Shown here piece after piece: positions 1 through 8,909 of a stretch of 64,000 nt of DNA. Each line of letters starts with the position of its first letter. The stretch's first letter is position 1. Below the pieces are notes generated by a model. It did not search any database. It saw only the letters and a program-made list of their open reading frames with translations, and had not been told where the DNA came from. The position numbers and the translations under genes are program-made. The DNA is from an uncultured Paracoccaceae bacterium (lineage in GTDB: Bacteria > Pseudomonadota > Alphaproteobacteria > Rhodobacterales > Rhodobacteraceae): positions 1 through 64,000 of the forward strand of contig CANLDN010000012.1 of assembly GCA_947489445.1 (NCBI GenBank), read 5' to 3'.

Positions 1-336
1 AAGGTCGCTCATATCACCGCTCGATTTTCGACCCGTGAATCATGACGCAAAACAAAAATCAATGGGTCCTGACCCTAAGTTTGGTCAGCGTTCGTCTTGA
101 TGCGAACTTTATACTTGAGTAGTCTGTGGCAGTGCCACCCACGTCCCGCATATTCAGGCGCCGCACAGCGGAAGCGTAGCTTAGATACGAAGTATGAAAC
201 CTGTCCCGGTTGCAGTCATCCAGGCTACTGAAATGCTGCGCGGTGCACGAACGGCGGCTATGACAGGCCGCGCCGCAGCATGACGAACTGTTGATGAATG
301 GCAGGTATGGGCCGTCCTCTCGACCGGCCCTTCAGT
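1..336. other. Non-coding left edge, no gene recognised
   Basis: No open frame here has a ribosome binding site or a recognisable product. The stretch lies downstream of the recombinase gene, which reads toward it. An attachment site or the rest of an integrated element could lie here or beyond the edge, but I see no tRNA 3' end and no clear direct repeat. Confidence 0.5.
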
Positions 337-969
337 CTAGATTTCAATAGCTTCGGCAATGGCCAAGGCATCCTCAAGTTCCACACCAAGGTATCGAACC
401 GTGCTGTCCATTTTGGTGTGGCCGAGGAGGAGTTGAACAGCTCTGAGGTTGCCTGTCTTCCTGTAAATCTGCGTAACCTTTGTTCTCCGCATTGAATGAG
501 TACCATACGCGCTCGCCTCGAGATCGATCGACGTCACCCAGTCCCGGACAATCCGCGCATACTGTCGCGTCGAGATGTGGAGGCGTTCGTGAAACCGGCC
601 AGGCCAAAGATACTCTGATCCGACCATCAGCTCGTCCTCCATCCACTTCTCGACAGAGGTGCGAGTGCCTTCCGAGATCTCAAAGCGCACAGGTTTCTGG
701 GTTTTGCTTTGAAGTACCGAAGCCCGTTCCTTGATCTGGCCCGACGCCATGACATCTACAACTTTCATCCTCACGAGATCACACCCTCGAAGCTTGCTGT
801 CGATCGCCATGTTGAACAAAGCGAGGTCGCGGTGGTTCTCGGCCAGTTCAAGACGAACCCTGATCGCCCAGACGTGTTTTGGTTTCAAAGGTCGCTTCTG
901 ACCGACGATGCGGCCCTTGTTCCAAGCAGGACGAGGTGCGCGAATGGCAGGTAAGTTCGGTGTTTCCAT
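337..969 (-). CDS. Small tyrosine recombinase / integrase
   Basis: This 210-aa protein has the catalytic core of the tyrosine recombinase family, which cuts and rejoins DNA through a 3'-phosphotyrosine. Visible signature residues are the first arginine in KLRGCDLV, the H-x-x-R box in THSMRRTKVT, and the C-terminal LLGHTKMDSTVRYLG, which holds the second histidine and the nucleophilic tyrosine. There is little N-terminal arm-binding or core-binding domain, so it is shorter than phage integrases (usually 300-400 aa). The ATG follows a strong GGAGGAT Shine-Dalgarno sequence. It stands alone, with no excisionase or cargo seen. It may be a remnant of an element extending left of the window or a stand-alone small integrase. 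Confidence 0.85.
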   Translation of the reverse strand: METPNLPAIRAPRPAWNKGRIVGQKRPLKPKHVWAIRVRLELAENHRDLALFNMAIDSKLRGCDLVRMKVVDVMASGQIKERASVLQSKTQKPVRFEISEGTRTSVEKWMEDELMVGSEYLWPGRFHERLHISTRQYARIVRDWVTSIDLEASAYGTHSMRRTKVTQIYRKTGNLRAVQLLLGHTKMDSTVRYLGVELEDALAIAEAIEI

Positions 970-1144
970 GACTGATCCTCCGATCCGCCATGCCCTCCCA
1001 CAACGACAACCCGACGTTGACAGGGCAGCATATCACAGGATGCCGCGCTTCATCTGAGGTCCGCTCCGAGCGCAAAATTGGGCGCTACCGCGCGGTGGCA
1101 AACCGGCCGTTGCGGAGGGCGCTTCGATCAAGTCGATTGATTTT

Positions 1145-2101
1145 TCAACCAGCTATCGACATTGCTTCTTGCCTCGTCATCCAATCCAGAATCGCCCTTG
1201 TCGTATCTTGAGGCATTTCCTGCTGAATCCAGTGACCGCAATCAAGGCTGATCACGTCCACATTTGGCACGAACTCCACAAGGTTTTCCGACTTCGGGAT
1301 TATGTCCTGCACACCGTAGATCATAAGTGCAGGTTGGTGGATGACAGGAGAGACGTCGGCCAGGATCTGCCAGTTGCGGTCCATATTTCGGTACCAATTG
1401 ATGCTGCTGGTAAACCCGGTCTCTTCGAAGGCCGCGACATAAACGGCCAGTTCCTCATCGCTTAGTACTGGCTCGCCCAAAGGGGCTTTGGTTTGCGCAA
1501 GATTGATCATCATCATACCGGGCGCGGGCGGTGTTGTCGGGACATTCTTACGATACAAATTGCGCAGGAACCGCGGTGTGTTCTGGTTAAGAACTGCATC
1601 CGCGACGCCCGGCTGCCGGTTGAAATGAACGAAGTAATTATCCGCCCCAAAGAACTCTTCCATGAACGCGATCCAAGGCTTTGGCGTGCGAGCCTGATAG
1701 GGCAATGCCAAGTTGATGATCTTGGACACCCGATTTGGATGCAGTTGTGCCATGCTCCAAACGACATTCGCGCCACAATCGTGGCCCACAAAGACTGCGT
1801 CGTCATACCCGAAGTGATCAAGAAGCGCTGCAAGGTCACCTGTCAGATGAGAGATATCGTATTCTGTGACTTGATCCGGACGTGATGATTTTCCATAGCC
1901 CCGCTGGTTTGGGACGATGACATGAAAGCCAGCCTCGGCGAGGGCTGGCATTTGATGACGCCAGGAATACGCGTGCTCTGGCCAACCGTGGCAAAGGACA
2001 ATCGGGTTGCCCTTGTTCTGCTGCCCGGCCTCAAAAACCTCAAGCGTTGCACCGTTTGCTGAAACAAACGTGGGTGTTGGGAAGTCTGCGATATTTGACA
2101 T
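1145..2101 (-). CDS. Alpha/beta hydrolase, soluble epoxide hydrolase type
   Basis: A 318-aa cytoplasmic alpha/beta-fold hydrolase. The oxyanion-hole motif HGWP is at residues 38-41 and the nucleophile elbow GHDCG places aspartate 108 as nucleophile, as in epoxide hydrolases and haloalkane dehalogenases rather than serine esterases. The C-terminal DCGHWIQQE supplies the catalytic histidine. HGWP and the cap-domain tyrosines favour epoxide hydrolase (water addition to an epoxide to give a diol). The ATG follows AAGGAG at good spacing. The gene is divergent from a WYL regulator, and the two share an 87-bp intergenic region containing a near-perfect 25-bp palindrome, so control by that regulator is likely. 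The substrate is unknown. Confidence 0.88.
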   Translation of the reverse strand: MSNIADFPTPTFVSANGATLEVFEAGQQNKGNPIVLCHGWPEHAYSWRHQMPALAEAGFHVIVPNQRGYGKSSRPDQVTEYDISHLTGDLAALLDHFGYDDAVFVGHDCGANVVWSMAQLHPNRVSKIINLALPYQARTPKPWIAFMEEFFGADNYFVHFNRQPGVADAVLNQNTPRFLRNLYRKNVPTTPPAPGMMMINLAQTKAPLGEPVLSDEELAVYVAAFEETGFTSSINWYRNMDRNWQILADVSPVIHQPALMIYGVQDIIPKSENLVEFVPNVDVISLDCGHWIQQEMPQDTTRAILDWMTRQEAMSIAG

Positions 2102-2145
2102 GAGAGTATCTCCTTATTGAATTGCTTAAACATCGCCTAACCTAA

Positions 2146-2170
2146 AAAGGTGCCAAAATTTGACACCTTT
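2146..2170. promoter_or_regulatory. 25-bp palindromic operator candidate
   Basis: The left arm AAAGGTGcCAAA is mirrored by TTTGaCACCTTT around a central AT, with one mismatched pair. It lies in the shared divergent promoter region of the epoxide hydrolase and the WYL regulator and overlaps the expected -35 area of the regulator. It is probably the binding site of the regulator itself. Confidence 0.7.
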
Positions 2171-2171
2171 G

Positions 2172-2177
2172 TATAAT
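2172..2177 (+). promoter_or_regulatory. -10 element of the WYL regulator, near-leaderless
   Basis: A consensus TATAAT ends 11 nt before the ATG of the regulator. Transcription would start only about 4-6 nt before the start codon, and there is no Shine-Dalgarno sequence, so the transcript would be almost leaderless. No good -35 is seen at 17 bp; the palindrome occupies that position. Confidence 0.5.
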
Positions 2178-2188
2178 AATCTGCAGAT

Positions 2189-2902
2189 ATGAATAGTCGC
2201 ACTCGACAAGACGCCATTGTACGCAGCCTGCGCCGGAACGGCATGACAACGATTGCGGGGCTGGCCTCAGACGTTGATGCGTCGCGGCGCACGATCATAC
2301 GTGACATTGCAGCACTGCGTGACGAGGGGTTTGTCATTGATACTGAACCGGGGCGCGGTGGCGGCTTGAGCCTTGATCCGCAATCTATCCAAACCACGCC
2401 ACGCCTGTCAGTCGCAGAGGTTTTTGCATTGATCATTGGTGTCTCGAGCATGCGTGCGGCTGGCAACCTGCCCTTTTCAAGCCTTGCGGATGCAGGGCTT
2501 TCCAAAATTGAGAAGGCCCTTCCATCTGACAAGGTCCGCGATCTGCGCCGCTTACTTGACTGCCTTTATGTTGGCCCGCTTGCGCCGCAAGTCGATCTAT
2601 CCAATCTCGGAGAGATGGACCCTACTTTATTGCCCGCATTTGAGACCACTTTTCTCAAAAGGGTCTTCTTGCAGTTCCAATATCGCGACGCGAAAGGGGC
2701 CGAGACCGAACGGCATGTCGAACCGCAAGCGATGCTGATTTTGCCACCACTTTGGTACTTGGTCGCTTGGGACCCATCACGTGAAGACTTTCGGCATTTC
2801 CGAATGGACAGGATCCGCGCACCAGCATGCGCAGAGGGGGCATCATTTCGCCGGCGCATCGTTCCTTTCGATGATGGTGTCCGCCCCATTCGCATCGTGT
2901 AG
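2189..2902 (+). CDS. HTH-WYL transcriptional regulator (YafY family)
   Basis: A 237-aa regulator. Residues 1-60 form an HTH of the DeoR/HTH_11 type (RQDAIVRSLRRNGMTTIAGL, then the recognition segment SRRTIIRDI). The C-terminal half carries the WYL module, visible as PLWYLVAWDPSREDFRHFRM, which in this family binds small ligands or nucleic acid ends. It is divergent from the epoxide-hydrolase gene and most likely controls both itself and that gene through the palindrome between them. It ends 7 bp before the convergent next gene. Ligand unknown. Confidence 0.85.
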   Translation: MNSRTRQDAIVRSLRRNGMTTIAGLASDVDASRRTIIRDIAALRDEGFVIDTEPGRGGGLSLDPQSIQTTPRLSVAEVFALIIGVSSMRAAGNLPFSSLADAGLSKIEKALPSDKVRDLRRLLDCLYVGPLAPQVDLSNLGEMDPTLLPAFETTFLKRVFLQFQYRDAKGAETERHVEPQAMLILPPLWYLVAWDPSREDFRHFRMDRIRAPACAEGASFRRRIVPFDDGVRPIRIV

Positions 2903-2909
2903 CACAGGT

Positions 2910-3455
2910 CTATGACGCCCGTCGGATCCGATACCTTGCGGCCATAGTCCCAATCACGATTGCAATCATCACTGCTGCTGTCGTCAAAATGGATTTGGCC
3001 ACCGTCGCAACGCTGCTTGCATAAACCAAAGGGGTAGGAAGATCAGGCCAGCTCAAGACCATCGCGACAATGCCGATGTTTTCGACGTAGTCGCAGAGAG
3101 CCGCAGAAATCGACAGAATGATACCAACCCGCACAAGCCATGGGGTGGGCATGTTTTGCCTGAACCAACGCATCAAAGATATCAGGGTAAGCGCGAGCAA
3201 AGCTGGATAGGCGGTATCGAGTGGCATCTGGTGACTGAGATAGTATCTGCCGCCTTCAATCCCCAACCCCTCAATAAGTGCCGCGGCTGATTTTGGACCA
3301 TAGCCGAAGGGACGCATATCAAACGGAACCTGATGAGAAACAGCCTTGAGATGTGCGAGTGTTACAGTGATCATCAGGGCATAGATCGCCGCCCCCAATA
3401 TCCCAAAGCAAAGCGCTGCCATTCCTGAATGTCTTGTCCATATTCGATCACTCAT
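2910..3455 (-). CDS. Multi-pass membrane protein of unknown function
   Basis: A 181-aa protein with about four hydrophobic segments: near residues 10-35, 80-100, 108-130 and 145-170. I do not recognise a family. The start chosen (MSDRIWTRHSG) has GGGGGATT just upstream. An earlier in-frame start at 3491 would run into the divergent Crp-like gene. The gene is convergent with the WYL regulator and divergent from the Crp/Fnr-like regulator, which may control it. Confidence 0.6.
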   Translation of the reverse strand: MSDRIWTRHSGMAALCFGILGAAIYALMITVTLAHLKAVSHQVPFDMRPFGYGPKSAAALIEGLGIEGGRYYLSHQMPLDTAYPALLALTLISLMRWFRQNMPTPWLVRVGIILSISAALCDYVENIGIVAMVLSWPDLPTPLVYASSVATVAKSILTTAAVMIAIVIGTMAARYRIRRAS

Positions 3456-3534
3456 TTTCCAATCCCCCCTATCTGTGCCAGACATGCCCATAGGACGAAG
3501 CCATCCGCATTATCATTTGATAAGGCCTGCCAGA

Positions 3535-4098
3535 ATGGATTTACGGACGTTTTTGATGCAATCGCATGAGCTGTCTCAGGGGAGCTGCGTCGATCGATTT
3601 GCATCCCAGTGGTCCGCGGACCGGGTCGAGCCCAAAACGCATGTCGTGCGCCAAGAAGACCCCGACACTGATGAAATCATCCTTTTGGACGGCCTGCTTG
3701 CCGCCACTATTTGTGATCCTGACGGCAAGGAGGTGTGTGTGGGCCTTTACGTGGGGCCCAGTGTCGTGACCCCCGTTATTGCGCGCACGCGGGCGGGGCA
3801 GTCGCTTGTTTCGATCACCGCGACAACCGATACGAAGATCGCTCGGATCGATAGTGATAAGCTAACACAGCTGATGATTTCATCGGAGCCCATTCGCAAC
3901 TGGGCCAATGGTGCCCTGCGGGATGCGCTAAGCCAGAAAGCGGATCGGGAGTGGTGTCTTGCGGCCCTCGGTGGATCAGATCGGCTGACGTGGTTTCGCG
4001 AAACCTATCCGGGCTATGAAGACATCTTCAACCATGCGCTAATCGCGTCGTTTTTGGGGATCACGCCTGTAACGCTTAGTCGTCTGCGTCACAGTTGA
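3535..4098 (+). CDS. Crp/Fnr-family-like regulator
   Basis: A protein of about 187 aa with a cyclic-nucleotide-binding-like beta-roll in the middle (DTDEIILLDGLLAATICDPDGKE... region) and a C-terminal HTH ending IASFLGITPVTLSRLRH. The latter closely resembles the recognition helix of Crp/Fnr proteins of the IASYLGITPETLSRIR type. No Fe-S cysteine cluster like that of Fnr is present. The start at MDLRTFLMQ is preferred over an upstream ATG at 3475 because AAGG precedes it and the upstream ATG lacks a ribosome binding site. It is divergent from a membrane protein gene and ends 6 bp from the convergent LysR gene. The effector is unknown. Confidence 0.75.
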   Translation: MDLRTFLMQSHELSQGSCVDRFASQWSADRVEPKTHVVRQEDPDTDEIILLDGLLAATICDPDGKEVCVGLYVGPSVVTPVIARTRAGQSLVSITATTDTKIARIDSDKLTQLMISSEPIRNWANGALRDALSQKADREWCLAALGGSDRLTWFRETYPGYEDIFNHALIASFLGITPVTLSRLRHS

Positions 4099-4104
4099 AT
4101 ATCT

Positions 4105-4992
4105 TTAGCGCTTCAGCTCTTCGATCAGAAAATCATAGACCCGCCTGATCCGTCTGCTTGTCGTCAATTCCCTGTGGGCCACCAGCCAGATCGGAAAGCT
4201 CAGAGGTTCCAGATCGGGCAGAACGCGCACCACATTGGGTTCGGCGTCCCCAATTTGCGCATCCAGAATACCGATGGCAGCGCCTTGCTTCACAAGCTCC
4301 CACATCACCAGATAGCTTTCGGTCAGCAGTGGAAAGTTGGCTTCAGTCAGGCCCAGCCCAAGGCTATTGAGCGGTTTGATCATGCCGCCGGAATGGTCGA
4401 CGCTGACGAAATCAGCGTGCCGCAGGTCGTAGGGTGTCTTAGGGTGCCCTAGCTTTTCAACGTAGCTTGGCGCGGCATAAAGGATCGCATCGGCCATACC
4501 GATCTTCTTGGCAATCAAATCGGGTTCAGTTGGGCGGAAGTTGCGGATCGCGATGTCGGCCTCACGCCGCAGAAGATCACTGGCGCGATTTGAGACTACG
4601 ATTTCGACATGGATGCCGGGTTCTTCCGCGCGCAGTTTCGTGATTATGGGCGGCAGCAAAACAGCTGCATAGGTTTCGCTGGCGGAAATACTGATGCTGC
4701 CTTCCAGCGCTTGGCTTTGGCCAAGGGCGGCAAGTGAAACCCGCCCTGCTGCCTCACCCATCCCGCGCACATGTTCAAGCAACTCCATCCCACTTGGGGT
4801 TAGGGTCAGACCCCGGCCAACGCGTTCAAATAGGACAACGCCTAGTTCCTGCTCCAAACCGTCAACCTGACGGCCAAGCGTCGGCTGCGCCATGCCCAAG
4901 GCGCGTGCAGCGGCTGAGAGCGACCCTTCCTCTGCCGTCACCAAAAAGGCGCGGGCCTTGTTCCAATCAAATTTCACTGAGCGCCAATCCAT
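4105..4992 (-). CDS. LysR-family transcriptional regulator
   Basis: A 295-aa LysR regulator. The N-terminal winged HTH is plain (FDWNKARAFLVTAEEGSLSA then AQPTLGRQVDGLEQELG). It is followed by a LysR substrate-binding domain with ISASETYAAVLLPP at its start. The start MDWRSVKFDW is chosen because it sits a few residues before the HTH, as in the family; longer in-frame extensions would cross into the divergent gene. No Shine-Dalgarno sequence is evident. It is divergent from the DUF4386/MDR pair and probably regulates it. The co-inducer is not predictable. Confidence 0.88.
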   Translation of the reverse strand: MDWRSVKFDWNKARAFLVTAEEGSLSAAARALGMAQPTLGRQVDGLEQELGVVLFERVGRGLTLTPSGMELLEHVRGMGEAAGRVSLAALGQSQALEGSISISASETYAAVLLPPIITKLRAEEPGIHVEIVVSNRASDLLRREADIAIRNFRPTEPDLIAKKIGMADAILYAAPSYVEKLGHPKTPYDLRHADFVSVDHSGGMIKPLNSLGLGLTEANFPLLTESYLVMWELVKQGAAIGILDAQIGDAEPNVVRVLPDLEPLSFPIWLVAHRELTTSRRIRRVYDFLIEELKR

Positions 4993-4995
4993 ACA

Positions 4996-5007
4996 GATAT
5001 GCATATC
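4996..5007. promoter_or_regulatory. 12-bp perfect palindrome at the LysR start
   Basis: GATATGCATATC is a perfect palindrome immediately upstream of the LysR start codon, in the divergent region before the DUF4386 gene. It could be part of a LysR operator, though it does not clearly show the T-N11-A pattern. Confidence 0.35.
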
Positions 5008-5095
5008 AAAAATGGAAATTTGGTCAATTCGCATGAGCGCCCCGTCGGCGTAGACAATCCCCCAAGACAAACCTGTAACCAAGAAAGGATGGAAA

Positions 5096-5812
5096 ATGAC
5101 GATTCCCTCGAACCCCAATTGGGATCCAAACGCGGCCCGAACCGCTGGTGCGCTGTACCTCGCAATTGCCGTTTGTGGCGGATTCAGCATCGGCTATGTG
5201 CCGATGCAGATCTTTGCTGGTGATCCAGCGACATCCATCGCGAACCTCTTGATCAATCAGGATCTGTTCAAACTTGGCGTTCTGGCCGATAGTCTGGTGA
5301 TCCTGTTTGAACTGGCGATCACCGCGATCCTTTATCACATGTTCCGCCATGTCGGACCCAAGATGGCGATGGTCGCGCTGATCTCGCGGGCGGGTATGAT
5401 CATGGTGATGGGCATCAACATCTTGCTGTGGGTGATGCCGTATATTTTGCTGACGGATTCATCCGGTTGGGACAGCGCGCAACTCCACGCCCTTGCCCAA
5501 TTCTGCTTTGATGCGCACGCCATGGGTGTCTTTGTCTGGCAGCTGTTCTTCGGGGTCCACCTGCTGGCGCTTGGCTGGCTGATCCTGAGGTCGGACGTTG
5601 TGCCACACCTGCTTGGTCGCGGCCTGTTTATCGGGGCTTTTGGCTATCTTGTGCAAGGCATTGTCGAGCTGACGTTCACCGACATCGCACTGCTCGACTA
5701 CAGCATCATTGGCCTTCTGGTCATCGTGACAATTTCCGAAATCAGCTTTGGCCTTTGGCTACTGATCCGGGGCGGTCGCACATCAACCCAATTCACACCT
5801 GCAACTGCGTAA
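5096..5812 (+). CDS. DUF4386-family membrane protein
   Basis: A 238-aa inner-membrane protein with about six hydrophobic helices. The N-terminus (NAARTAGALYLAIAVCGGFS) and the overall layout match the DUF4386 family, whose function is not established. An AAAGGATGG ribosome binding site precedes the ATG. The gene is followed after 12 bp by an MDR oxidoreductase in what looks like an operon, and is divergent from a LysR regulator. Confidence 0.75.
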   Translation: MTIPSNPNWDPNAARTAGALYLAIAVCGGFSIGYVPMQIFAGDPATSIANLLINQDLFKLGVLADSLVILFELAITAILYHMFRHVGPKMAMVALISRAGMIMVMGINILLWVMPYILLTDSSGWDSAQLHALAQFCFDAHAMGVFVWQLFFGVHLLALGWLILRSDVVPHLLGRGLFIGAFGYLVQGIVELTFTDIALLDYSIIGLLVIVTISEISFGLWLLIRGGRTSTQFTPATA

Positions 5813-5824
5813 AGGAGAGACATT

Positions 5825-6826
5825 ATGCTTGCTTATTCATACAAAAACTATGGATCACCCGATGTGATCGAACAGGTCACAGTCCCTACACCAACTCCAA
5901 AGCCGAACGAAGTTCTGGTCCGGGTTTATGCCACCACCGTAAGTGCAGGCGATTGGCGCGCGCGCAGTCTGACACTGCCAAAGGGCCTTGGCCTGATGGG
6001 GCGGTTGGTGTTTGGGGTCACCGGCCCGCGCAAACCGATCCTTGGGACTGAGTTTTCCGGTATTGTCGAAGCGGTCGGTGCTGACGTGACAAACTACCAA
6101 CCCGGCGATGCCGTGATCGGGTTTCCGGGTGCAGGCTTCGGGGCACATGCGGAATTCATCACGATGCCCGCCAATGGCAAACTAACCCTGAAGCCCCACA
6201 GTGTCAGCTTTGCCCATGCCGCCGCGATCCCCTTTGGTGGCACCACAGCTTATGATTTTTTGGTCAACAAAGCCAAGCTGCAAGCGGGTGAAACCGTCTT
6301 GATCAACGGCGCCTCCGGGTCCGTCGGATCGGCCAGTCTGCAGATTGCCAAACATCTTGGCGCGCATGTGACCGCCGTTTGCAGCGGTGCGAATGCGGAG
6401 CTGGTGCGTAACCTTGGGGCCGACCGCGTGATCGACTACCGGACACAAAACGTCATCGGGCAGGGTGATCAATACGATATCGTCGTTGACGCTGTGGGAA
6501 CATTGCCGTGGTCGCAAGCCCAACATGCCATCCAGCCCGGTGGGAAAATGGTACTGATCGCGGGCAAGACTTCGGATATGCTGTTTGGCAGCCTGAAGGC
6601 CGCGATGAAGGGCAAGAAGATGATCGGTGGCGTGGCATCCGAAAGCCATGAGGAACTAGAGGCCGTGGTGAAACTCGCTGCCAAAGGTGATTTTCAACCG
6701 CTCATCGACAGAAAATACGCATTCGCAGATATGAAAGCTGCTCATGCGCATGTCGATGGAGGACATAAGCGTGGAAATGTTGTCGTTTCGGTGGCCGAAC
6801 GCGCTGGGGCTTCACAGGCGGCCTAG
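5825..6826 (+). CDS. MDR-superfamily NAD(P)-dependent oxidoreductase (quinone reductase-like)
   Basis: A 333-aa medium-chain dehydrogenase/reductase. The GroES-like N-terminal domain includes GTEFSGIVEAVGADV. The Rossmann fold has the glycine motif INGASGSVGSASLQ (about residues 155-170). The structural and catalytic zinc ligands of true alcohol dehydrogenases are absent, so it belongs with the zinc-independent quinone-oxidoreductase branch. AAAGGAGAG precedes the ATG. It is probably co-transcribed with the upstream DUF4386 gene; a hairpin follows the stop codon. Substrate unknown, likely an alpha,beta-unsaturated carbonyl or quinone. Confidence 0.88.
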   Translation: MLAYSYKNYGSPDVIEQVTVPTPTPKPNEVLVRVYATTVSAGDWRARSLTLPKGLGLMGRLVFGVTGPRKPILGTEFSGIVEAVGADVTNYQPGDAVIGFPGAGFGAHAEFITMPANGKLTLKPHSVSFAHAAAIPFGGTTAYDFLVNKAKLQAGETVLINGASGSVGSASLQIAKHLGAHVTAVCSGANAELVRNLGADRVIDYRTQNVIGQGDQYDIVVDAVGTLPWSQAQHAIQPGGKMVLIAGKTSDMLFGSLKAAMKGKKMIGGVASESHEELEAVVKLAAKGDFQPLIDRKYAFADMKAAHAHVDGGHKRGNVVVSVAERAGASQAA

Positions 6827-6849
6827 CAATGGCAATCGACCTGCAGGTT

Positions 6850-6877
6850 GGTGGCTCTGGCGAAAGGCAGAGCCGCC
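6850..6877 (+). terminator. Hairpin after the MDR gene
   Basis: GGTGGCTCTG pairs with CAGAGCCGCC (one G-U pair) around an 8-nt loop, 24 bp past the stop codon. No T-run follows, so termination would be weak or the hairpin may protect the transcript end. Confidence 0.4.
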
Positions 6878-6937
6878 AACATGTGCCGACAGTTCACCAG
6901 ACTTGGCAGCTATTGCGCCGTGTGTATGCTGCCTTGC

Positions 6938-7942
6938 ATGGGTCAAGTCACGTCACTCTTTGCGCGAAAAATGGTTGCTGCTGCTGGCGATAGCATTGAC
7001 GCATCACGGCTGTTGGCGGGTGTAGGGATTAACCCTGAGGGCCCCTGGGATCCCAAAGACATGATCCCTGACGATGACTACTATGACATGCTCGAAAGCA
7101 TCGCCAAGCAAACTGACGTGACAGAGTTGCCGCTGCGGGCGGGTGCCTCTATGCGCTTGGACGAATATGGTGCTTTGGGGTTGGCCATTAAGGCGGCCAC
7201 GACGCTGGGTGCGTCTTATGCGCGGATAGAACGCTATGCTCGGTTATGGACCAGCGTGGTGGAATATGAATTGCGACCGCATCCGTTGGGTACGCTCTTT
7301 ATCCTGCAAAGGGCGGGTGAGCGGCGTTTGGGACTGCGGCTGTCAAACGAAACGACGTTGGCGAGCGCTGTGTCGATCGCGCGGCAGGTTAGCCCCGTGC
7401 CCGTCAAACCCTTGGAAGTTCTGGTTCAGCATGCGGCCCCGAAATCGGTGGCAGCCCATGAAGACTGGTTTGGTTGCCCCGTTCGGTTTGATGCTGATCT
7501 TGATGCAGTCCTGTATTCCAAGCAAACACTAGTGCAGCCGAACCTTCTTGGCGACGAAGGGATCTCTCGCTACCTGATCTCACATCTTGATGCTGAGCTG
7601 TCTCAGATCACGCAAGAGGTCACTCTGGTGGACCAAGCCAAGGATGCTATTGCGCAGGCACTAAGCGAGGGGTCGCCAAAGATGGCACACATTGCAGGTG
7701 GCCTTGGCCTTAGCGCGCGGTCGTTCCACAGACGCCTGTCTGAACATGGGATGAGCTTTAAGATGCTGACCGACGAGACCCGCCGCGACCTGGCGGAAGG
7801 GCTTTTGCGCAACGAACAGCATTCGCTCGCAGAGATTGCGTTTCTGACTGGGTTCTCTCAGCAAAGCGCCTTCACCCGCGCTTTCAAGCGTTGGGTTGGG
7901 CACACCCCCGCTAACTACCGTAAGGCGCTCTCGGCACGCTGA
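6938..7942 (+). CDS. AraC-family transcriptional regulator
   Basis: A protein of about 334 aa with an N-terminal ligand-binding region of the arabinose-binding-like type and a C-terminal AraC HTH pair. The second half reads MAHIAGGLGLSARSFHRRLS and then LAEIAFLTGFSQQSAFTRAF, followed by KRWVGHTPANYRK, a textbook AraC signature. The start MGQVTSLFARKM is chosen because a longer frame would include the hairpin of the previous gene; no convincing ribosome binding site helps, so the start is uncertain. It heads a run of NmrA-like, DUF4345 and DUF1772 genes on the same strand, which it probably regulates. Confidence 0.85.
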   Translation: MGQVTSLFARKMVAAAGDSIDASRLLAGVGINPEGPWDPKDMIPDDDYYDMLESIAKQTDVTELPLRAGASMRLDEYGALGLAIKAATTLGASYARIERYARLWTSVVEYELRPHPLGTLFILQRAGERRLGLRLSNETTLASAVSIARQVSPVPVKPLEVLVQHAAPKSVAAHEDWFGCPVRFDADLDAVLYSKQTLVQPNLLGDEGISRYLISHLDAELSQITQEVTLVDQAKDAIAQALSEGSPKMAHIAGGLGLSARSFHRRLSEHGMSFKMLTDETRRDLAEGLLRNEQHSLAEIAFLTGFSQQSAFTRAFKRWVGHTPANYRKALSAR

Positions 7943-8045
7943 TTGCCCCCTTGGCAGGGGCGGTCAAAACAGTGGCGGGGCCGGTCAATACGGCGCGCTC
8001 CCAGTTTCATACCGCTTGGCTATCAACAAGCTAAGGAGCAAAACA

Positions 8046-8873
8046 ATGCAGAACAATCCAATCCTCGTCATCGGCGCAAGCGGCAAAACCGGCGCGCGCG
8101 TCGTGACCCGCCTTGAGGCCATGAACCTGACCGTCCGGCACGGCACGCGCCGTGCGCCCATCCCTTTCGACTGGGAGGCCCCGGAAACTTGGGCGCCCGT
8201 GCTAAAAGGCGTTGAGAAAGCATATGTGACCTACTTCCCCGATCTTGCCTTTCCCGGTGCAGTGGAAAAGGTCACGGCCTTTTGTGAAGCAGCCAAGGCA
8301 AGCGGCCTGAAACACATCGTCCTGTTGTCAGGACGCGGCGAACACCACGCCCGCCTTGGCGAAGAGGCGGTGCGCAACTCAGGCATCGACTTCACGTTGG
8401 TGCGGTCGTCCTGGTTTGCCCAGAACTTCAGCGAAGGCTACCTGCATGATCCGATTTTGGCAGGCATCCTGCCGATGCCCGGCGGTATGATCAAAGAGCC
8501 GATCATCGATATTGACGATATCGCTGATGTCGTCGTCGCGGCCCGGACAGAAGACGGCCACAAAGGCGAACTCTATGAAGTCACCGGACCCCGGTTGATG
8601 AGCTTTGCGGATATGGCGGAGACCTTGTCCGAGGCCATTGGCTGCCCCATCAAACACATCCCGATCAGCTTTGAAGACTTCCACGCCAACGTCGCGGCGT
8701 CGGGTGGTGAATTCGTCGCTGGCGTCTTCACAGCCATTGCCCGCGAAACCCTCGACGGTCGCAATGCCGTCGTGTGCGACGGTGTCGAACGCGCCTTGGG
8801 TCGCCCGGCCCGCGACTTTGCGGAATATGCCAAAGCCGCAGCATGGAGCGGCAAGTGGTCCACTGCTGCCTAA
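8046..8873 (+). CDS. NmrA-like NAD(P)-binding protein
   Basis: A 275-aa Rossmann-fold protein of the atypical SDR/NmrA group. The N-terminal nucleotide-binding motif is ILVIGASGKTGARV. No YxxxK catalytic pair is obvious, as expected for NmrA-like sensors or quinone-reductase-like members. TAAGGAGC precedes the ATG at good distance and fixes the start. It sits 103 bp after the AraC regulator gene and 36 bp before a DUF4345 gene. Confidence 0.85.
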   Translation: MQNNPILVIGASGKTGARVVTRLEAMNLTVRHGTRRAPIPFDWEAPETWAPVLKGVEKAYVTYFPDLAFPGAVEKVTAFCEAAKASGLKHIVLLSGRGEHHARLGEEAVRNSGIDFTLVRSSWFAQNFSEGYLHDPILAGILPMPGGMIKEPIIDIDDIADVVVAARTEDGHKGELYEVTGPRLMSFADMAETLSEAIGCPIKHIPISFEDFHANVAASGGEFVAGVFTAIARETLDGRNAVVCDGVERALGRPARDFAEYAKAAAWSGKWSTAA

Positions 8874-8909
8874 CCCCTCTCTGTCACATCGCACAAATAG
8901 GAGGTTTTC

